A stretch of DNA of 64,000 nt from Eubacterium sp. GTDB taxonomy: Bacteria; Bacillota; Clostridia; Lachnospirales; Lachnospiraceae. The stretch lies in contig JAFRNE010000011.1 in the NCBI GenBank assembly GCA_017430325.1, forward strand, positions 1-64,000, in the 5' to 3' direction. Both the position numbers and the translations under genes were made by a program. Positions 53,051 to 60,902 of this stretch are shown one piece after another. How positions within the stretch are numbered: the first letter of the stretch is position 1; each line of letters begins with the position of its first letter. Below the pieces are notes generated by a model. That model did not search any database and was not told the origin of the DNA. It worked only from the letters and a program-made list of their open reading frames with translations.

Positions 53051-53090
53051 GCTGGTGTTCTGCCGATAACAGAACACCGGCAATTTTTTT
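53051..53090 (+). terminator. Terminator-like hairpin right after a promoter
   Basis: GCTGGTGTTCTG (53051-53062) and CAGAACACCGGC (53070-53081) form a 12-bp stem with a seven-base loop, then AATTTTTTT. It would end transcription coming from the solute-binding gene. For transcripts starting at about 53055 only the inner eight base pairs would form. Confidence 0.7.
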
Positions 53091-53113
53091 AAGTTACACA
53101 AGGAGAAAATGAA

Positions 53114-53572
53114 ATGGAAGAATTTAATACCATTGAAAAAGTTAAAGCTTTATTTGAGAGTGTTAACGGATTAGGCAATTCAAATCTTTTCTTTGTTGCT
53201 TGTCAGGACAAAGCAAAGGTTACCGGCGCTGCTGCAGGCATGGAATATCCATATGATGGACTTCTGATCAATTCAAATGAAAATGGTTTGGGAATGTTCT
53301 ATCTTAAGGCAGGTGCATTAAGTGGATTGGTTACATTATCCAGTCCATCTAAGATGACACTCGATAAAGCTAATTATATATTTATACCGGCAGGTAATAT
53401 TAAAAATATTACAATCAAGAAATTTGCTTTGCTGAATTCAAAGGTTAAGAGAATTTCTATAGATACTCTGGATGGCAAGTCTCATAAATTATATGCGAGA
53501 ATTGAGGAAAAAGATTTTCCTTACCATCAGAATAACTTCAATGCTTTTATGGAAAAGTATGGAAGCAAATAA
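53114..53572 (+). CDS. Hypothetical protein, possible PH-like fold
   Basis: The family is not recognised. The 152-residue protein has short strands (NLFFVACQDKAKVTGAAAGM, GLLINSNENGLGMFYLKAG, ANYIFIPAGNIKNITIKKFALLN) like a PH/DUF-type beta sandwich, with no signal peptide or TM. A GGAG site precedes ATG 53114. It has its own promoter (53020-53048) and terminator (53589-53620), so it is monocistronic. AT-rich codons differ a little from the surrounding genes. Confidence 0.6.
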   Translation: MEEFNTIEKVKALFESVNGLGNSNLFFVACQDKAKVTGAAAGMEYPYDGLLINSNENGLGMFYLKAGALSGLVTLSSPSKMTLDKANYIFIPAGNIKNITIKKFALLNSKVKRISIDTLDGKSHKLYARIEEKDFPYHQNNFNAFMEKYGSK

Positions 53573-53588
53573 GAGCTTTGAGATCATT

Positions 53589-53620
53589 AAAGCATCCTGC
53601 ATTGGCAGGATGCTTTTTAT
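53589..53620. terminator. Terminator between convergent genes
   Basis: AAAGCATCCTGC (53589-53600) and GCAGGATGCTTT (53605-53616) form a perfect 12-bp stem with a four-base loop, followed by TTATC; A-rich sequence on the other side lets it act in both directions. Confidence 0.85.
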
Positions 53621-53655
53621 CATTTCTTCGTAGTTTATCCATTCGTGTTATGTCT

Positions 53656-54600
53656 TTATTCTTTTGGGATATTTTTTAGAAGCTTATTCCATGTCGGCAT
53701 GGCTTTCCCAGGGTGTTCAGATATATATTCGTTGAACTTCTCACGGATATAAATGTTTTCATTGATGCCATTTTTTGCGTGATCCGAGACGCAAAGATTT
53801 CCCAGGTGAGTTTTGAATAACACACGATATAAGGTGAACATGCCGAACCTCCTGATTCCACCTTTGTAGTATTTATCTTCTTTAGGTGGCATTGGTGTAA
53901 TACCGACACTTTTAAGATAATCAAAACATTCGTCGGATGCCCGGAATATCTCTTTCACATCACTTCTTTTCAGCATTTTCAAATCATAGTTTACTCTGTA
54001 GCATATAGCCACGCAAGGCATAATCTCAGCAACGTGACACATGTAGTAATCATACATGTTATCAATCTCAGTAATCTTATATCCCTTAACTTTAAGAGCT
54101 TTTTTTACTCTTGCAATGGCTTTAGGACTTGCAGGTGAATGGAGTCCGCTAATAATGAGTTCTGTTACCGGAAGGCCGCCTGTTACAGCCTTTGCACCTT
54201 CTCTGTGACCCATGGAATTCTGGAAACCAAAGAGTATATGTCTATTTGATTTAGCGTGCTTTTTGATATAGTTTTCGCATCTGTCTGCTTCCAGATTGTT
54301 TCCGACAAGGACTACGATCTGCGTATTAACTGTTGACAGTGCATCTAGGACTTCGAGCTGCTGCTGCGCCTGCATTACAGAGAATACTATATCAAAACGT
54401 TCATCAGAGGGAGCTTCCTTTACTACTTTTGGATGGTCAATAGTAATTTTTCGTTGAAGGTAATGTTCTACAATAAGACCATTTTCTTTTAATTCATTAT
54501 AGGTGCTTCTGGCAACTATTGTTACATCGTTTCCTGCCTTGCAGAGAAAATGTGTGAGAAGAGAGCCGAGCGCACCGACTCCATATACAAGTACTTTCAT
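53656..54600 (-). CDS. Ketopantoate reductase-family (PanE/ApbA) dehydrogenase
   Basis: The 314-residue protein has the PanE/ApbA layout: an N-terminal Rossmann motif GVGALGS (about 6-12), the VLVGNNLEADRCENYI region and a C-terminal helical domain. PanE reduces ketopantoate to pantoate with NADPH in coenzyme A synthesis, but many family members act on other 2-keto compounds; the dedicated active-site Lys/Asn/Glu set is not clear. ATG 54600 is set by GAAAGGAA upstream. It follows a TetR gene by 36 bases in one operon, which argues for an inducible catabolic or detoxification role. Confidence 0.78.
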   Translation of the reverse strand: MKVLVYGVGALGSLLTHFLCKAGNDVTIVARSTYNELKENGLIVEHYLQRKITIDHPKVVKEAPSDERFDIVFSVMQAQQQLEVLDALSTVNTQIVVLVGNNLEADRCENYIKKHAKSNRHILFGFQNSMGHREGAKAVTGGLPVTELIISGLHSPASPKAIARVKKALKVKGYKITEIDNMYDYYMCHVAEIMPCVAICYRVNYDLKMLKRSDVKEIFRASDECFDYLKSVGITPMPPKEDKYYKGGIRRFGMFTLYRVLFKTHLGNLCVSDHAKNGINENIYIREKFNEYISEHPGKAMPTWNKLLKNIPKE

Positions 54601-54636
54601 ATGTGTTCCTTTCGTGTTTTGCATGTGTTTTTAATA

Positions 54637-55227
54637 TCAGTCGTTTTTTGATCCGATATTTGAATATTTTTCAATCATATAATTTTTAAGCATATCAAAT
54701 TCGGCATCTATTATTTTTTTACTAATAGAGTTGCTGAACGAAAGAACGACCAGACCGTTCAGAACCATGTAAATATGTTCTGATATTTCAATACAGACTG
54801 ATTTCTTTTTAATAATAGGTATCAGTATCTGCACCATATGGGATATGGTTTCATCGTGTGATGCTTTCATCATTATCTGGCGCTTGTCTTCGGGGAAACT
54901 GAAATAATACTGATAAAGCAGGGTATTAAGCGATATCTCTTCTGAGAGTAATTCTTTTTTCTCTGTTTTCAGATATTCATCAAAATACATCATGAGTTCA
55001 TCGAATGTATTTATATTTTGGAAAGCAGACCATACATTTTCTGTTTCTGAATGCAGGAGATCATTAAAGATTTCGTTGACACTGTGATAGTGATGGTACA
55101 GTCCGCCGACAGATAATCCGACATATTCACCGATATCTTTCATTGTGACATTCGCATAGCCTTTTTCGATTGCGAGAGTTTTCAGCGCAGATTGCAGTTC
55201 TTGTTTTTTTCTGTTTCCTTTAATCAT
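54637..55227 (-). CDS. TetR-family regulator
   Basis: The 196-residue protein has an N-terminal TetR HTH (TMKDIGEYVGLSVGGLYHHYHSV, about 24-46) and a helical ligand-binding C-terminal part. AAGGAGTAT precedes ATG 55227. The promoter (55274-55302) and operator (55247-55270) lie just upstream, so autoregulation and control of the panE-like gene are expected. The effector is unknown. Confidence 0.85.
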   Translation of the reverse strand: MIKGNRKKQELQSALKTLAIEKGYANVTMKDIGEYVGLSVGGLYHHYHSVNEIFNDLLHSETENVWSAFQNINTFDELMMYFDEYLKTEKKELLSEEISLNTLLYQYYFSFPEDKRQIMMKASHDETISHMVQILIPIIKKKSVCIEISEHIYMVLNGLVVLSFSNSISKKIIDAEFDMLKNYMIEKYSNIGSKND

Positions 55228-55246
55228 GATATACTCCTTAATTCAC

Positions 55247-55270
55247 AAAACCGAGTATGTACTCTGTTTT
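55247..55270 (-). promoter_or_regulatory. TetR operator palindrome
   Basis: AAAAC-C-GAGTA-TG-TACTC-T-GTTTT: two 11-base arms with one mismatched pair around a TG centre. It overlaps the expected transcription start of the tetR-panE operon. Confidence 0.75.
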
Positions 55271-55273
55271 TGA

Positions 55274-55302
55274 ATTCTATATTATTCATGTATTGTTGTC
55301 AA
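55274..55302 (-). promoter_or_regulatory. Promoter of the tetR-panE operon
   Basis: On the minus strand: TTGACA (55297-55302), 17-base spacer, TAGAAT (55274-55279). Confidence 0.75.
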
Positions 55303-55358
55303 TAATATTTTTGAAAAATTGAGGATGGATGAATTCATGTTATATATATGCACTAAAA

Positions 55359-55580
55359 ATGGGAAAGAAATATGAGAAACGATATAAGAAACATTTTGCT
55401 GAGCCTGATGGAGTTATTCCGAATTATGATATTGTGGGTAGTTTTGATTATGAGGTTGAGCTGGGAGTTGTTTTGAATTAAGATGTGCTTAGAGTGACCA
55501 AAGAAGAAGCACCGGATTATATTCTGGGATACACAATCATAAATGATGTAAGTGCAGGATAGAAGGAATCGGTGAAATGA
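55359..55580 (+). pseudogene. Fumarylacetoacetate hydrolase-family remnant
   Basis: The frame reads YKKHFAEPDGVIPNYDIVGS... DYEVELGVVLN, stop, DVLRVTKEEAPDYILGYTIINDVSAG, stop. The segments 'DYE.ELGVV' and 'GYTI.NDVSA' are characteristic of the FAH family, but there are two in-frame stops (TAA and TAG) and the N- and C-terminal parts are gone. It lies just upstream of the tetR-panE-like operon, divergently oriented, and may once have been part of the same pathway. Confidence 0.7.
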
Positions 55581-55714
55581 TAAATGTTGTTGGATAAATA
55601 AATATTATAATCAAAATAACAGAAAAAAACGTCTTTTTATGCTAAAATATACTGAAATATGATTTGTAAGATTGTTAAACAAGGAAGGATAAGATTGGAG
55701 ACTTTTGAAATAAA

Positions 55715-56284
55715 ATGATAAAACTTGAAACAGAAAGATTATGCTTAAGAGACTATGAAGAAACTGACTTTGAGGCGTATTATAAATTGAAAACCGATGG
55801 CGAGACTATGTACTATATGCAGGACATCAAGCTGGATGATCGCGAAAGTGCTAAGCTTGAGTTTGAGGATGTTCTTGCAGACATAGATAGTGATCATCGG
55901 AAGTATTATTTTCTTCACATGGAATTAAAAGATACGCATGAACAGGTCGGAAGCATAGGTTATACAGTAGTCGATGATACACCTGTTGGAAAAATCGTTC
56001 ATTTAGGATATTTTACATATCCGGGATTCTGGGGAAATGGATATACCTCTGAGGCTCTGAAAAAGGTTTTGGAGTTTGCATTTACAGAGGACAACGTGTT
56101 CAGAGTGACAACAGGTTGCCTTAAAGAAAATACTCGTTCTGAAAGAGTCATGCAAAAGAACGGGATGATAAAAGAAGCTGAACATGTTGATTATGAGTGG
56201 CGTGATGGTCGTATGAAAACACGACTGGAATACAGACTTCTAAAAAGAGAATGGGAACAATTTAGCAGTGTAGAAAACGGGTAA
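55715..56284 (+). CDS. GNAT acetyltransferase (RimJ/RimL type)
   Basis: The 189-residue protein starts with the classic ETERLCLRDYEETDFEAYY of RimJ/RimL-type enzymes and has a GNGYTSEALKKVLEFAF acetyl-CoA loop and a TRSERVMQKNGM motif. Acceptor unknown; likely an N-terminal alanine, ribosomal protein or small molecule. A GGAG site lies about 14 bases upstream, which is longer than usual. It stands alone. Confidence 0.82.
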   Translation: MIKLETERLCLRDYEETDFEAYYKLKTDGETMYYMQDIKLDDRESAKLEFEDVLADIDSDHRKYYFLHMELKDTHEQVGSIGYTVVDDTPVGKIVHLGYFTYPGFWGNGYTSEALKKVLEFAFTEDNVFRVTTGCLKENTRSERVMQKNGMIKEAEHVDYEWRDGRMKTRLEYRLLKREWEQFSSVENG

Positions 56285-56359
56285 TAAAACTGAAAGAAAT
56301 GTTGGTTTGAATGTCGATATAAATGTCGGTTTATAAATTAAAAGTGAGGAAAATAGCTA

Positions 56360-56863
56360 ATGATAAAAGTACTGTTCGTCTGCCACGGCAACATCTGTAG
56401 GTCGCCGATGGCGGAGTTTGTATTTAAGAAAATGGTTCGTGAGGCGGGACTGGAGGATAAGTTTCATATTGAGTCACGTGCTACGCATACGGATGAAATC
56501 TGGAATGGTCAGGGAAGTCCGGTCTATCCGCCTGCAAAGGCAAAGCTTGCGCAGGTTGGAATTTCGTGTGCCGGAAAGACGGCGGAGCTGCTTGTGAAGT
56601 CGGACTATAGGGATTACGACTATATAATCGGTATGGACACGGAGAATGCACGCTGGATGCCGCGCATCCTGGGCAGGACTTCTCCGAGCCAGATGGAAGA
56701 AGACAGGGTCAGCAAAAAAATATCTCTTCTGATGGATTATACTGATCGTCCGGGAAGTGTGGCGGATCCGTGGTACACGAGAAACTTCGACGTGACCTAC
56801 GATGATATCATCGAGGGCTGCGAAGGATTTCTTGCATATCTTGTTAAACAAAAACTGGTGTGA
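56360..56863 (+). CDS. Low-molecular-weight protein tyrosine phosphatase
   Basis: The 167-residue protein has the LMW-PTP P-loop VCHGNICRS (C8, R14, S15) at the N-terminus and a DPWYT segment with the general acid Asp near the C-terminus; the middle matches the family (ESRATHTDEIWN, GISCAGKTAELL). It removes phosphate from protein tyrosine or possibly from arginine, often in capsule or kinase control, but no tyrosine kinase or polysaccharide gene is near. GAGG precedes ATG 56360. Length is normal. Confidence 0.92.
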   Translation: MIKVLFVCHGNICRSPMAEFVFKKMVREAGLEDKFHIESRATHTDEIWNGQGSPVYPPAKAKLAQVGISCAGKTAELLVKSDYRDYDYIIGMDTENARWMPRILGRTSPSQMEEDRVSKKISLLMDYTDRPGSVADPWYTRNFDVTYDDIIEGCEGFLAYLVKQKLV

Positions 56864-56876
56864 ATCACATGATTTC

Positions 56877-56885
56877 TGTTATAAT
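56877..56885 (+). promoter_or_regulatory. Extended -10 promoter before the PPK2 gene
   Basis: TG-T-TATAAT, the extended -10 pattern; no consensus -35 is seen. It lies 167 bases before ATG 57052. Confidence 0.45.
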
Positions 56886-57051
56886 AATGACATGAGTTTA
56901 TACACTGTAAATATCATCTAAAATATGGGCTATATATTATGTTCGGGTAATCACTGGGACATAAAAGAGAAATGAAAAGAAACGGAGAAGGAAAATGTAG
57001 TTACGGTATAAGCTTCGCGGGATGCGGAGAGCATTATGGGAGGTGCAAAAT

Positions 57052-58527
57052 ATGTTAAAGGAATGGGTTAAGGAAGAAAGACCGAGTGACGAGGAACTCG
57101 CGGAAAGACTCGAGAAGGCAAGACAGACTCTTGCTGTAAGGCAGATCACAATCAAGGAGAAGAATCTGCCGGTACTTGTTGTTATTGATGGATGGGGCGC
57201 CGCCGGTAAGGGAAGCGTTCTTGGAAGGATAATCAAGAATCTTGATCCAAGATTCTTCAACTGCGAGACGTTGAAGAGTCCGACTGAGGAAGATCTCAGG
57301 AAACCATTTCTTTACAGGTATTTTGTAAAGATCCCGAAGGCCGGAAAGATAACCTTCTTCGATGGCAGCTGGATGGGCGAGGTTACAACCCAGAAGCTCA
57401 TGGGCGAGATCAGTGACAAAAAATACAAGGAGTACCTGACAAGTATCAAGCGTTTTGAGAGACAGCTGAATGATAACGGCTATCTTGTTGTTAAGTTCTT
57501 CTTCCACATAGATGAGAAGGTTCAGAAGAAGAGACTTAAGGATCTTATGGGTGACGACCACACGAAGTGGCGCGTGTCAGAAAAGGATCTCTGGCAGAAC
57601 AAGCATTATGATAAATGCATGGATGTTTACGATGAATATATCGATGCGACAAACCAGTTTGTTGCGCCGTGGTATTTTATAGATTCTTCAAGCAAGAAGT
57701 GGGCTGAGCTTCAGATGACTGAAATACTTATTGCAAGTATTGATACCGCTCTTGAGAATGCAGAGCAGCATCAGAAGGCTCCTCTGCTCCAGAATACCTT
57801 CCCGCTGAAGAAGATACCTCACCTTGCTGATATCCCTCTCGACAAGACTGTTCCTGAGGAAGAATACAAGGTTGAGCTTGATAAGCTGCAGAAGAGACTC
57901 AGCGAGCTGCACAATGCGCTCTATCATAAAAAGATACCGGTTATCATAGCATACGAGGGCTGGGATGCTGCCGGAAAGGGCGGAAATATCAAGCGTATTG
58001 CCGCCGCACTGGATCCGAGAGGCTACGAGGTTCATCCTATTGCGAGTCCGGAGCCGGCTGAGAAGGCAAGGCATTATCTCTGGAGATTCTGGAACAGGCT
58101 TCCGAAGGATGGCCATATAGCTATATTTGACAGGACCTGGTACGGAAGAGTAATGGTTGAACGTCTGGAGGGCTTCTGCTCAGAAAATGACTGGCAGAGA
58201 GCCTACAATGAGATAAATGAGTTCGAGAAGGAGCTTGCCGATTGGGGTGCGGTTATCGTTAAGTTCTGGGTTCAGATCGACAAGGATACCCAGCTTGCGA
58301 GATTCACCGAGAGGCAGAATACACCAGAAAAGCAGTGGAAGATAACCGATGAGGACTGGCGAAACAGAGAAAAGTGGGATCAGTACGAGGTTGCGGTAGA
58401 TGAGATGCTTCAGAAAACAAACACAACCTACGCTCCTTGGCATGTTCTGGAGTCGAATGACAAAAAATATGCAAGAATTAAGGCTCTTAAGACAATAATC
58501 AAGGCAATCGAGAAGAAGCTCGGTTGA
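57052..58527 (+). CDS. pap: Polyphosphate:AMP phosphotransferase (two PPK2 domains)
   Basis: The 491-residue protein is a duplicated PPK2 kinase. The first half has a Walker A IDGWGAAGKGS (residues 45-55), the second a YEGWDAAGKGGN (about 301-312) with the conserved FDRTWYGRVMVERLEGF lid. Fused two-domain PPK2 enzymes use polyphosphate to phosphorylate AMP to ADP. The second domain carries all PPK2 motifs; the first is more diverged. ATG 57052 is set by GGGAGG eight bases upstream. It points to polyphosphate-based energy buffering in this organism. Confidence 0.93.
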   Translation: MLKEWVKEERPSDEELAERLEKARQTLAVRQITIKEKNLPVLVVIDGWGAAGKGSVLGRIIKNLDPRFFNCETLKSPTEEDLRKPFLYRYFVKIPKAGKITFFDGSWMGEVTTQKLMGEISDKKYKEYLTSIKRFERQLNDNGYLVVKFFFHIDEKVQKKRLKDLMGDDHTKWRVSEKDLWQNKHYDKCMDVYDEYIDATNQFVAPWYFIDSSSKKWAELQMTEILIASIDTALENAEQHQKAPLLQNTFPLKKIPHLADIPLDKTVPEEEYKVELDKLQKRLSELHNALYHKKIPVIIAYEGWDAAGKGGNIKRIAAALDPRGYEVHPIASPEPAEKARHYLWRFWNRLPKDGHIAIFDRTWYGRVMVERLEGFCSENDWQRAYNEINEFEKELADWGAVIVKFWVQIDKDTQLARFTERQNTPEKQWKITDEDWRNREKWDQYEVAVDEMLQKTNTTYAPWHVLESNDKKYARIKALKTIIKAIEKKLG

Positions 58528-58553
58528 CACTGTGTGTTGTATGTTGGTATAAT
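58524..58553 (+). promoter_or_regulatory. Promoter of the HAD-icd unit, overlapping the PPK2 stop
   Basis: TTGACA (58524-58529), 18-base spacer, TATAAT (58548-58553). The -35 box contains the PPK2 stop codon. A leader of about 165 bases follows. Confidence 0.8.
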
Positions 58554-58719
58554 TATGCGGGTATTTTCGTGAATGAACATATGAATTGGTCGCGCGGATG
58601 TGGTCGCACGTATGTGGATGCATAGATGAGATCACGTAGATGTGATCGATTGAATATGGTTTGTATAATGATATAAAAAAATGATCAGAAAATATGTGCT
58701 GATAGAACAGGATAGGTAA
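58554..58719 (+). other. Leader with repeated GATGTG(G/A) elements and a palindrome
   Basis: The leader holds several GATGTG(G/A)-like repeats (58595-58640) and a palindrome ATCAC-gtagat-GTGAT at 58631-58646. It could be an operator or a structured 5' leader; no known riboswitch pattern was recognised. Confidence 0.35.
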
Positions 58720-59520
58720 ATGATCAAATTAATCGCCAGCGATATTGACGGAACTCTGGTTCCGGACGGAACAGACAAGATAGATCCGGAAATGTTTGAT
58801 ATCATCAAGGAACTGAAGAAAAGAGGAATACGCTTTGCCGGAGCCAGCGGAAGGCAGTTTGTCAGCATGAGAAAGCTTTTCGCACCTGTGAAGGATGATA
58901 TTTACTATATCACGGATAACGGCAGTATTCTGAGGGACAGCAACAAGGTCTATTCGATGAATGTCATTGACAGGGACGTGCTGTTCGAGCTGATCGCCGA
59001 TGTTAAGAAGCTGGACAACTGTGATATCATGCTGTGCGGACTGAATACAGCTTACTGTGAGGATAAGAGTGAGATGTTCCTCTGGATGAGGGATTCTTAC
59101 AAATACAACATCAAGGTCCTCGGCGACTTTGAGACTCATCTCGACGATGATATCGTGAAGCTTTCTATTTACAAGAAGGACACGGTGGAACAGGAGGTTA
59201 TGGAATGGTTTTATCCGAAATGGAAGGATCGTTTCATCATCGCTTCAGCCGGAACAATGTGGATGGATATCGTGAATCCGGGAGCTGATAAGGGCAGCGC
59301 ACTGAAGATACTTATGAAAGAACTTGGCCTTGAAAAGGATGAGGTCATGGCCTTCGGAGATAATATAAATGATCTTGGACTTCTTGAAGCTGCAGGCGAA
59401 AGCTATGCCATAGGAAGTGCGAGAGATGAGGTAAAGGCTGCTGCAAAGCATGTTGCGCCGCCGCTTTCCGTATATGGCGAGACTCTTGCATTGAAAGAGT
59501 TTCTCGAAAGAACCAAATAA
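58720..59520 (+). CDS. HAD-superfamily hydrolase (Cof type)
   Basis: The 266-residue protein is a Cof-type HAD phosphatase: motif I DIDGTL (D8, D10), GASGR loop, cap domain, [11 protein letters not shown] and motif [17 protein letters not shown]. These enzymes dephosphorylate sugar phosphates, cofactors or nucleotides; the substrate is unknown. The AGGATAGG site precedes ATG 58720. It is followed after 50 bases by icd, probably in the same transcript from the 58524 promoter. Confidence 0.88.
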   Translation: MIKLIASDIDGTLVPDGTDKIDPEMFDIIKELKKRGIRFAGASGRQFVSMRKLFAPVKDDIYYITDNGSILRDSNKVYSMNVIDRDVLFELIADVKKLDNCDIMLCGLNTAYCEDKSEMFLWMRDSYKYNIKVLGDFETHLDDDIVKLSIYKKDTVEQEVMEWFYPKWKDRFIIASAGTMWMDIVNPGADKGSALKILMKELGLEKDEVMAFGDNINDLGLLEAAGESYAIGSARDEVKAAAKHVAPPLSVYGETLALKEFLERTK

Positions 59521-59570
59521 TACTGCGCACGTACCCGCAGAACAATATACAACCCCAGGAGGACAAAAGA

Positions 59571-60776
59571 ATGAGCAAGATTGAAATGAAAACACCGCTT
59601 GTTGAGATGGACGGAGACGAGATGACCAGAATACTCTGGAAGTATATTAAGGATGAACTTCTGATTCCTTTTATCGACCTTAAGACAGAGTACTACGATC
59701 TTGGACTCGAGCATAGAAATGAGACAGATGATAAGGTTACATTTGATTCTGCATATGCTACCCAGAAATACGGTGTTGCGGTTAAGTGTGCGACAATTAC
59801 ACCAAATGCTGCACGTGTTGAAGAGTATAACCTTAAGGAGATGTGGAAGAGCCCTAACGGAACCATCAGAGCAATCCTTGATGGTACTGTTTTCAGAGCA
59901 CCTATCATCGTAAAGGGCATCGAGCCATGCGTAAAGAACTGGAAGGCACCTATCACAATAGCAAGACATGCTTATGGTGATGTTTACAAGGCTTCAGAGA
60001 TGAAGATTCCGGGACCTGGAAAGGTTGAGCTTGTTTACACAGCAGAGGATGGTTCAACAGAGTCAGTTCTTGTTCACAAGTTTGATTCTGCAGGTATCGT
60101 TCAGGGTATGCACAACCTTGAGCCATCTATCGAGAGCTTTGCAAGAAGCTGCTTCAACTATGCGCTTGATACAAAGCAGAGCCTCTGGTTCGCTACTAAG
60201 GATACTATTTCTAAGAAATACGATCATACTTTCAAGGATATCTTCCAGGAGATATTTGATGCAGAGTATAAGGAGAAATTCGATGCTGCAGGTATCGAGT
60301 ATTTCTACACACTTATAGATGATGCTGTTGCACGTGTTATGAAGTCTAAGGGTGGATTCATCTGGGCTTGCAAGAACTATGATGGAGACGTAATGAGCGA
60401 TATGCTTTCATCTGCATTCGGTTCACTTGCTATGATGACTTCAGTTCTTGTTTCTCCAAGCGGAGTTTACGAGTACGAGGCAGCTCACGGAACAGTTCAG
60501 AGACATTATTATAAGCATCTTGCAGGCGAGGAGACATCTACAAACCCTGTTGCTACTATATTTGCATGGACAGGCGCTCTTCGTAAGAGAGGTGAGCTTG
60601 ACGGAACACCTGAGCTTTCTGCATTTGCTGATAAGCTTGAGAAGGCTACCATCGCTACTATCGAGGGCGGCCAGATGACCAAGGACCTTGCTCTTATCAC
60701 AGAGCTGGACAGTGTTACAGTTCTTAATACAGAGAATTTCATCAAGGCTATCCGTGCAACTCTTGAGGCTATGTAA
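59571..60776 (+). CDS. icd: NADP-dependent isocitrate dehydrogenase, eukaryote-type homodimeric
   Basis: The 401-residue protein matches type II (eukaryote-like) NADP-IDH from the first residues ([21 protein letters not shown]) through [42 protein letters not shown] (metal/isocitrate site) and [14 protein letters not shown]. It converts isocitrate to 2-oxoglutarate with NADPH and CO2. Codon bias matches that of fba and the malic enzyme, so expression is high. With citrate synthase (35258) it would form the oxidative branch supplying glutamate precursors. AGGAGG precedes ATG 59571. Confidence 0.95.
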   Translation: MSKIEMKTPLVEMDGDEMTRILWKYIKDELLIPFIDLKTEYYDLGLEHRNETDDKVTFDSAYATQKYGVAVKCATITPNAARVEEYNLKEMWKSPNGTIRAILDGTVFRAPIIVKGIEPCVKNWKAPITIARHAYGDVYKASEMKIPGPGKVELVYTAEDGSTESVLVHKFDSAGIVQGMHNLEPSIESFARSCFNYALDTKQSLWFATKDTISKKYDHTFKDIFQEIFDAEYKEKFDAAGIEYFYTLIDDAVARVMKSKGGFIWACKNYDGDVMSDMLSSAFGSLAMMTSVLVSPSGVYEYEAAHGTVQRHYYKHLAGEETSTNPVATIFAWTGALRKRGELDGTPELSAFADKLEKATIATIEGGQMTKDLALITELDSVTVLNTENFIKAIRATLEAM

Positions 60777-60817
60777 TCTGCCGGGCTTGCAAAACATAGA
60801 AATAATAAATACACCAT

Positions 60818-60845
60818 GTGCCCCCACTAAATACAGTGGGGGCAT
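60818..60845 (+). terminator. Probable terminator after icd
   Basis: GCCCCCACT (60820-60828) and AGTGGGGGC (60835-60843) form a GC-rich 9-bp stem with a six-base loop. The T-rich run (ATTTTT) starts several bases later, so termination may be partial. Confidence 0.6.
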
Positions 60846-60902
60846 TCTGAGATTTTTAATCTTTATCGAAAATGGGCGGATTTTGGCTTCGGACGGGACA
60901 GA

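Noticed and set aside
56859..56869. TGTGAATCACA, a CRP-like palindrome.
   Set aside because: It spans the stop codon of the phosphatase gene, is short (5-base arms) and has no partner site; chance is more likely.
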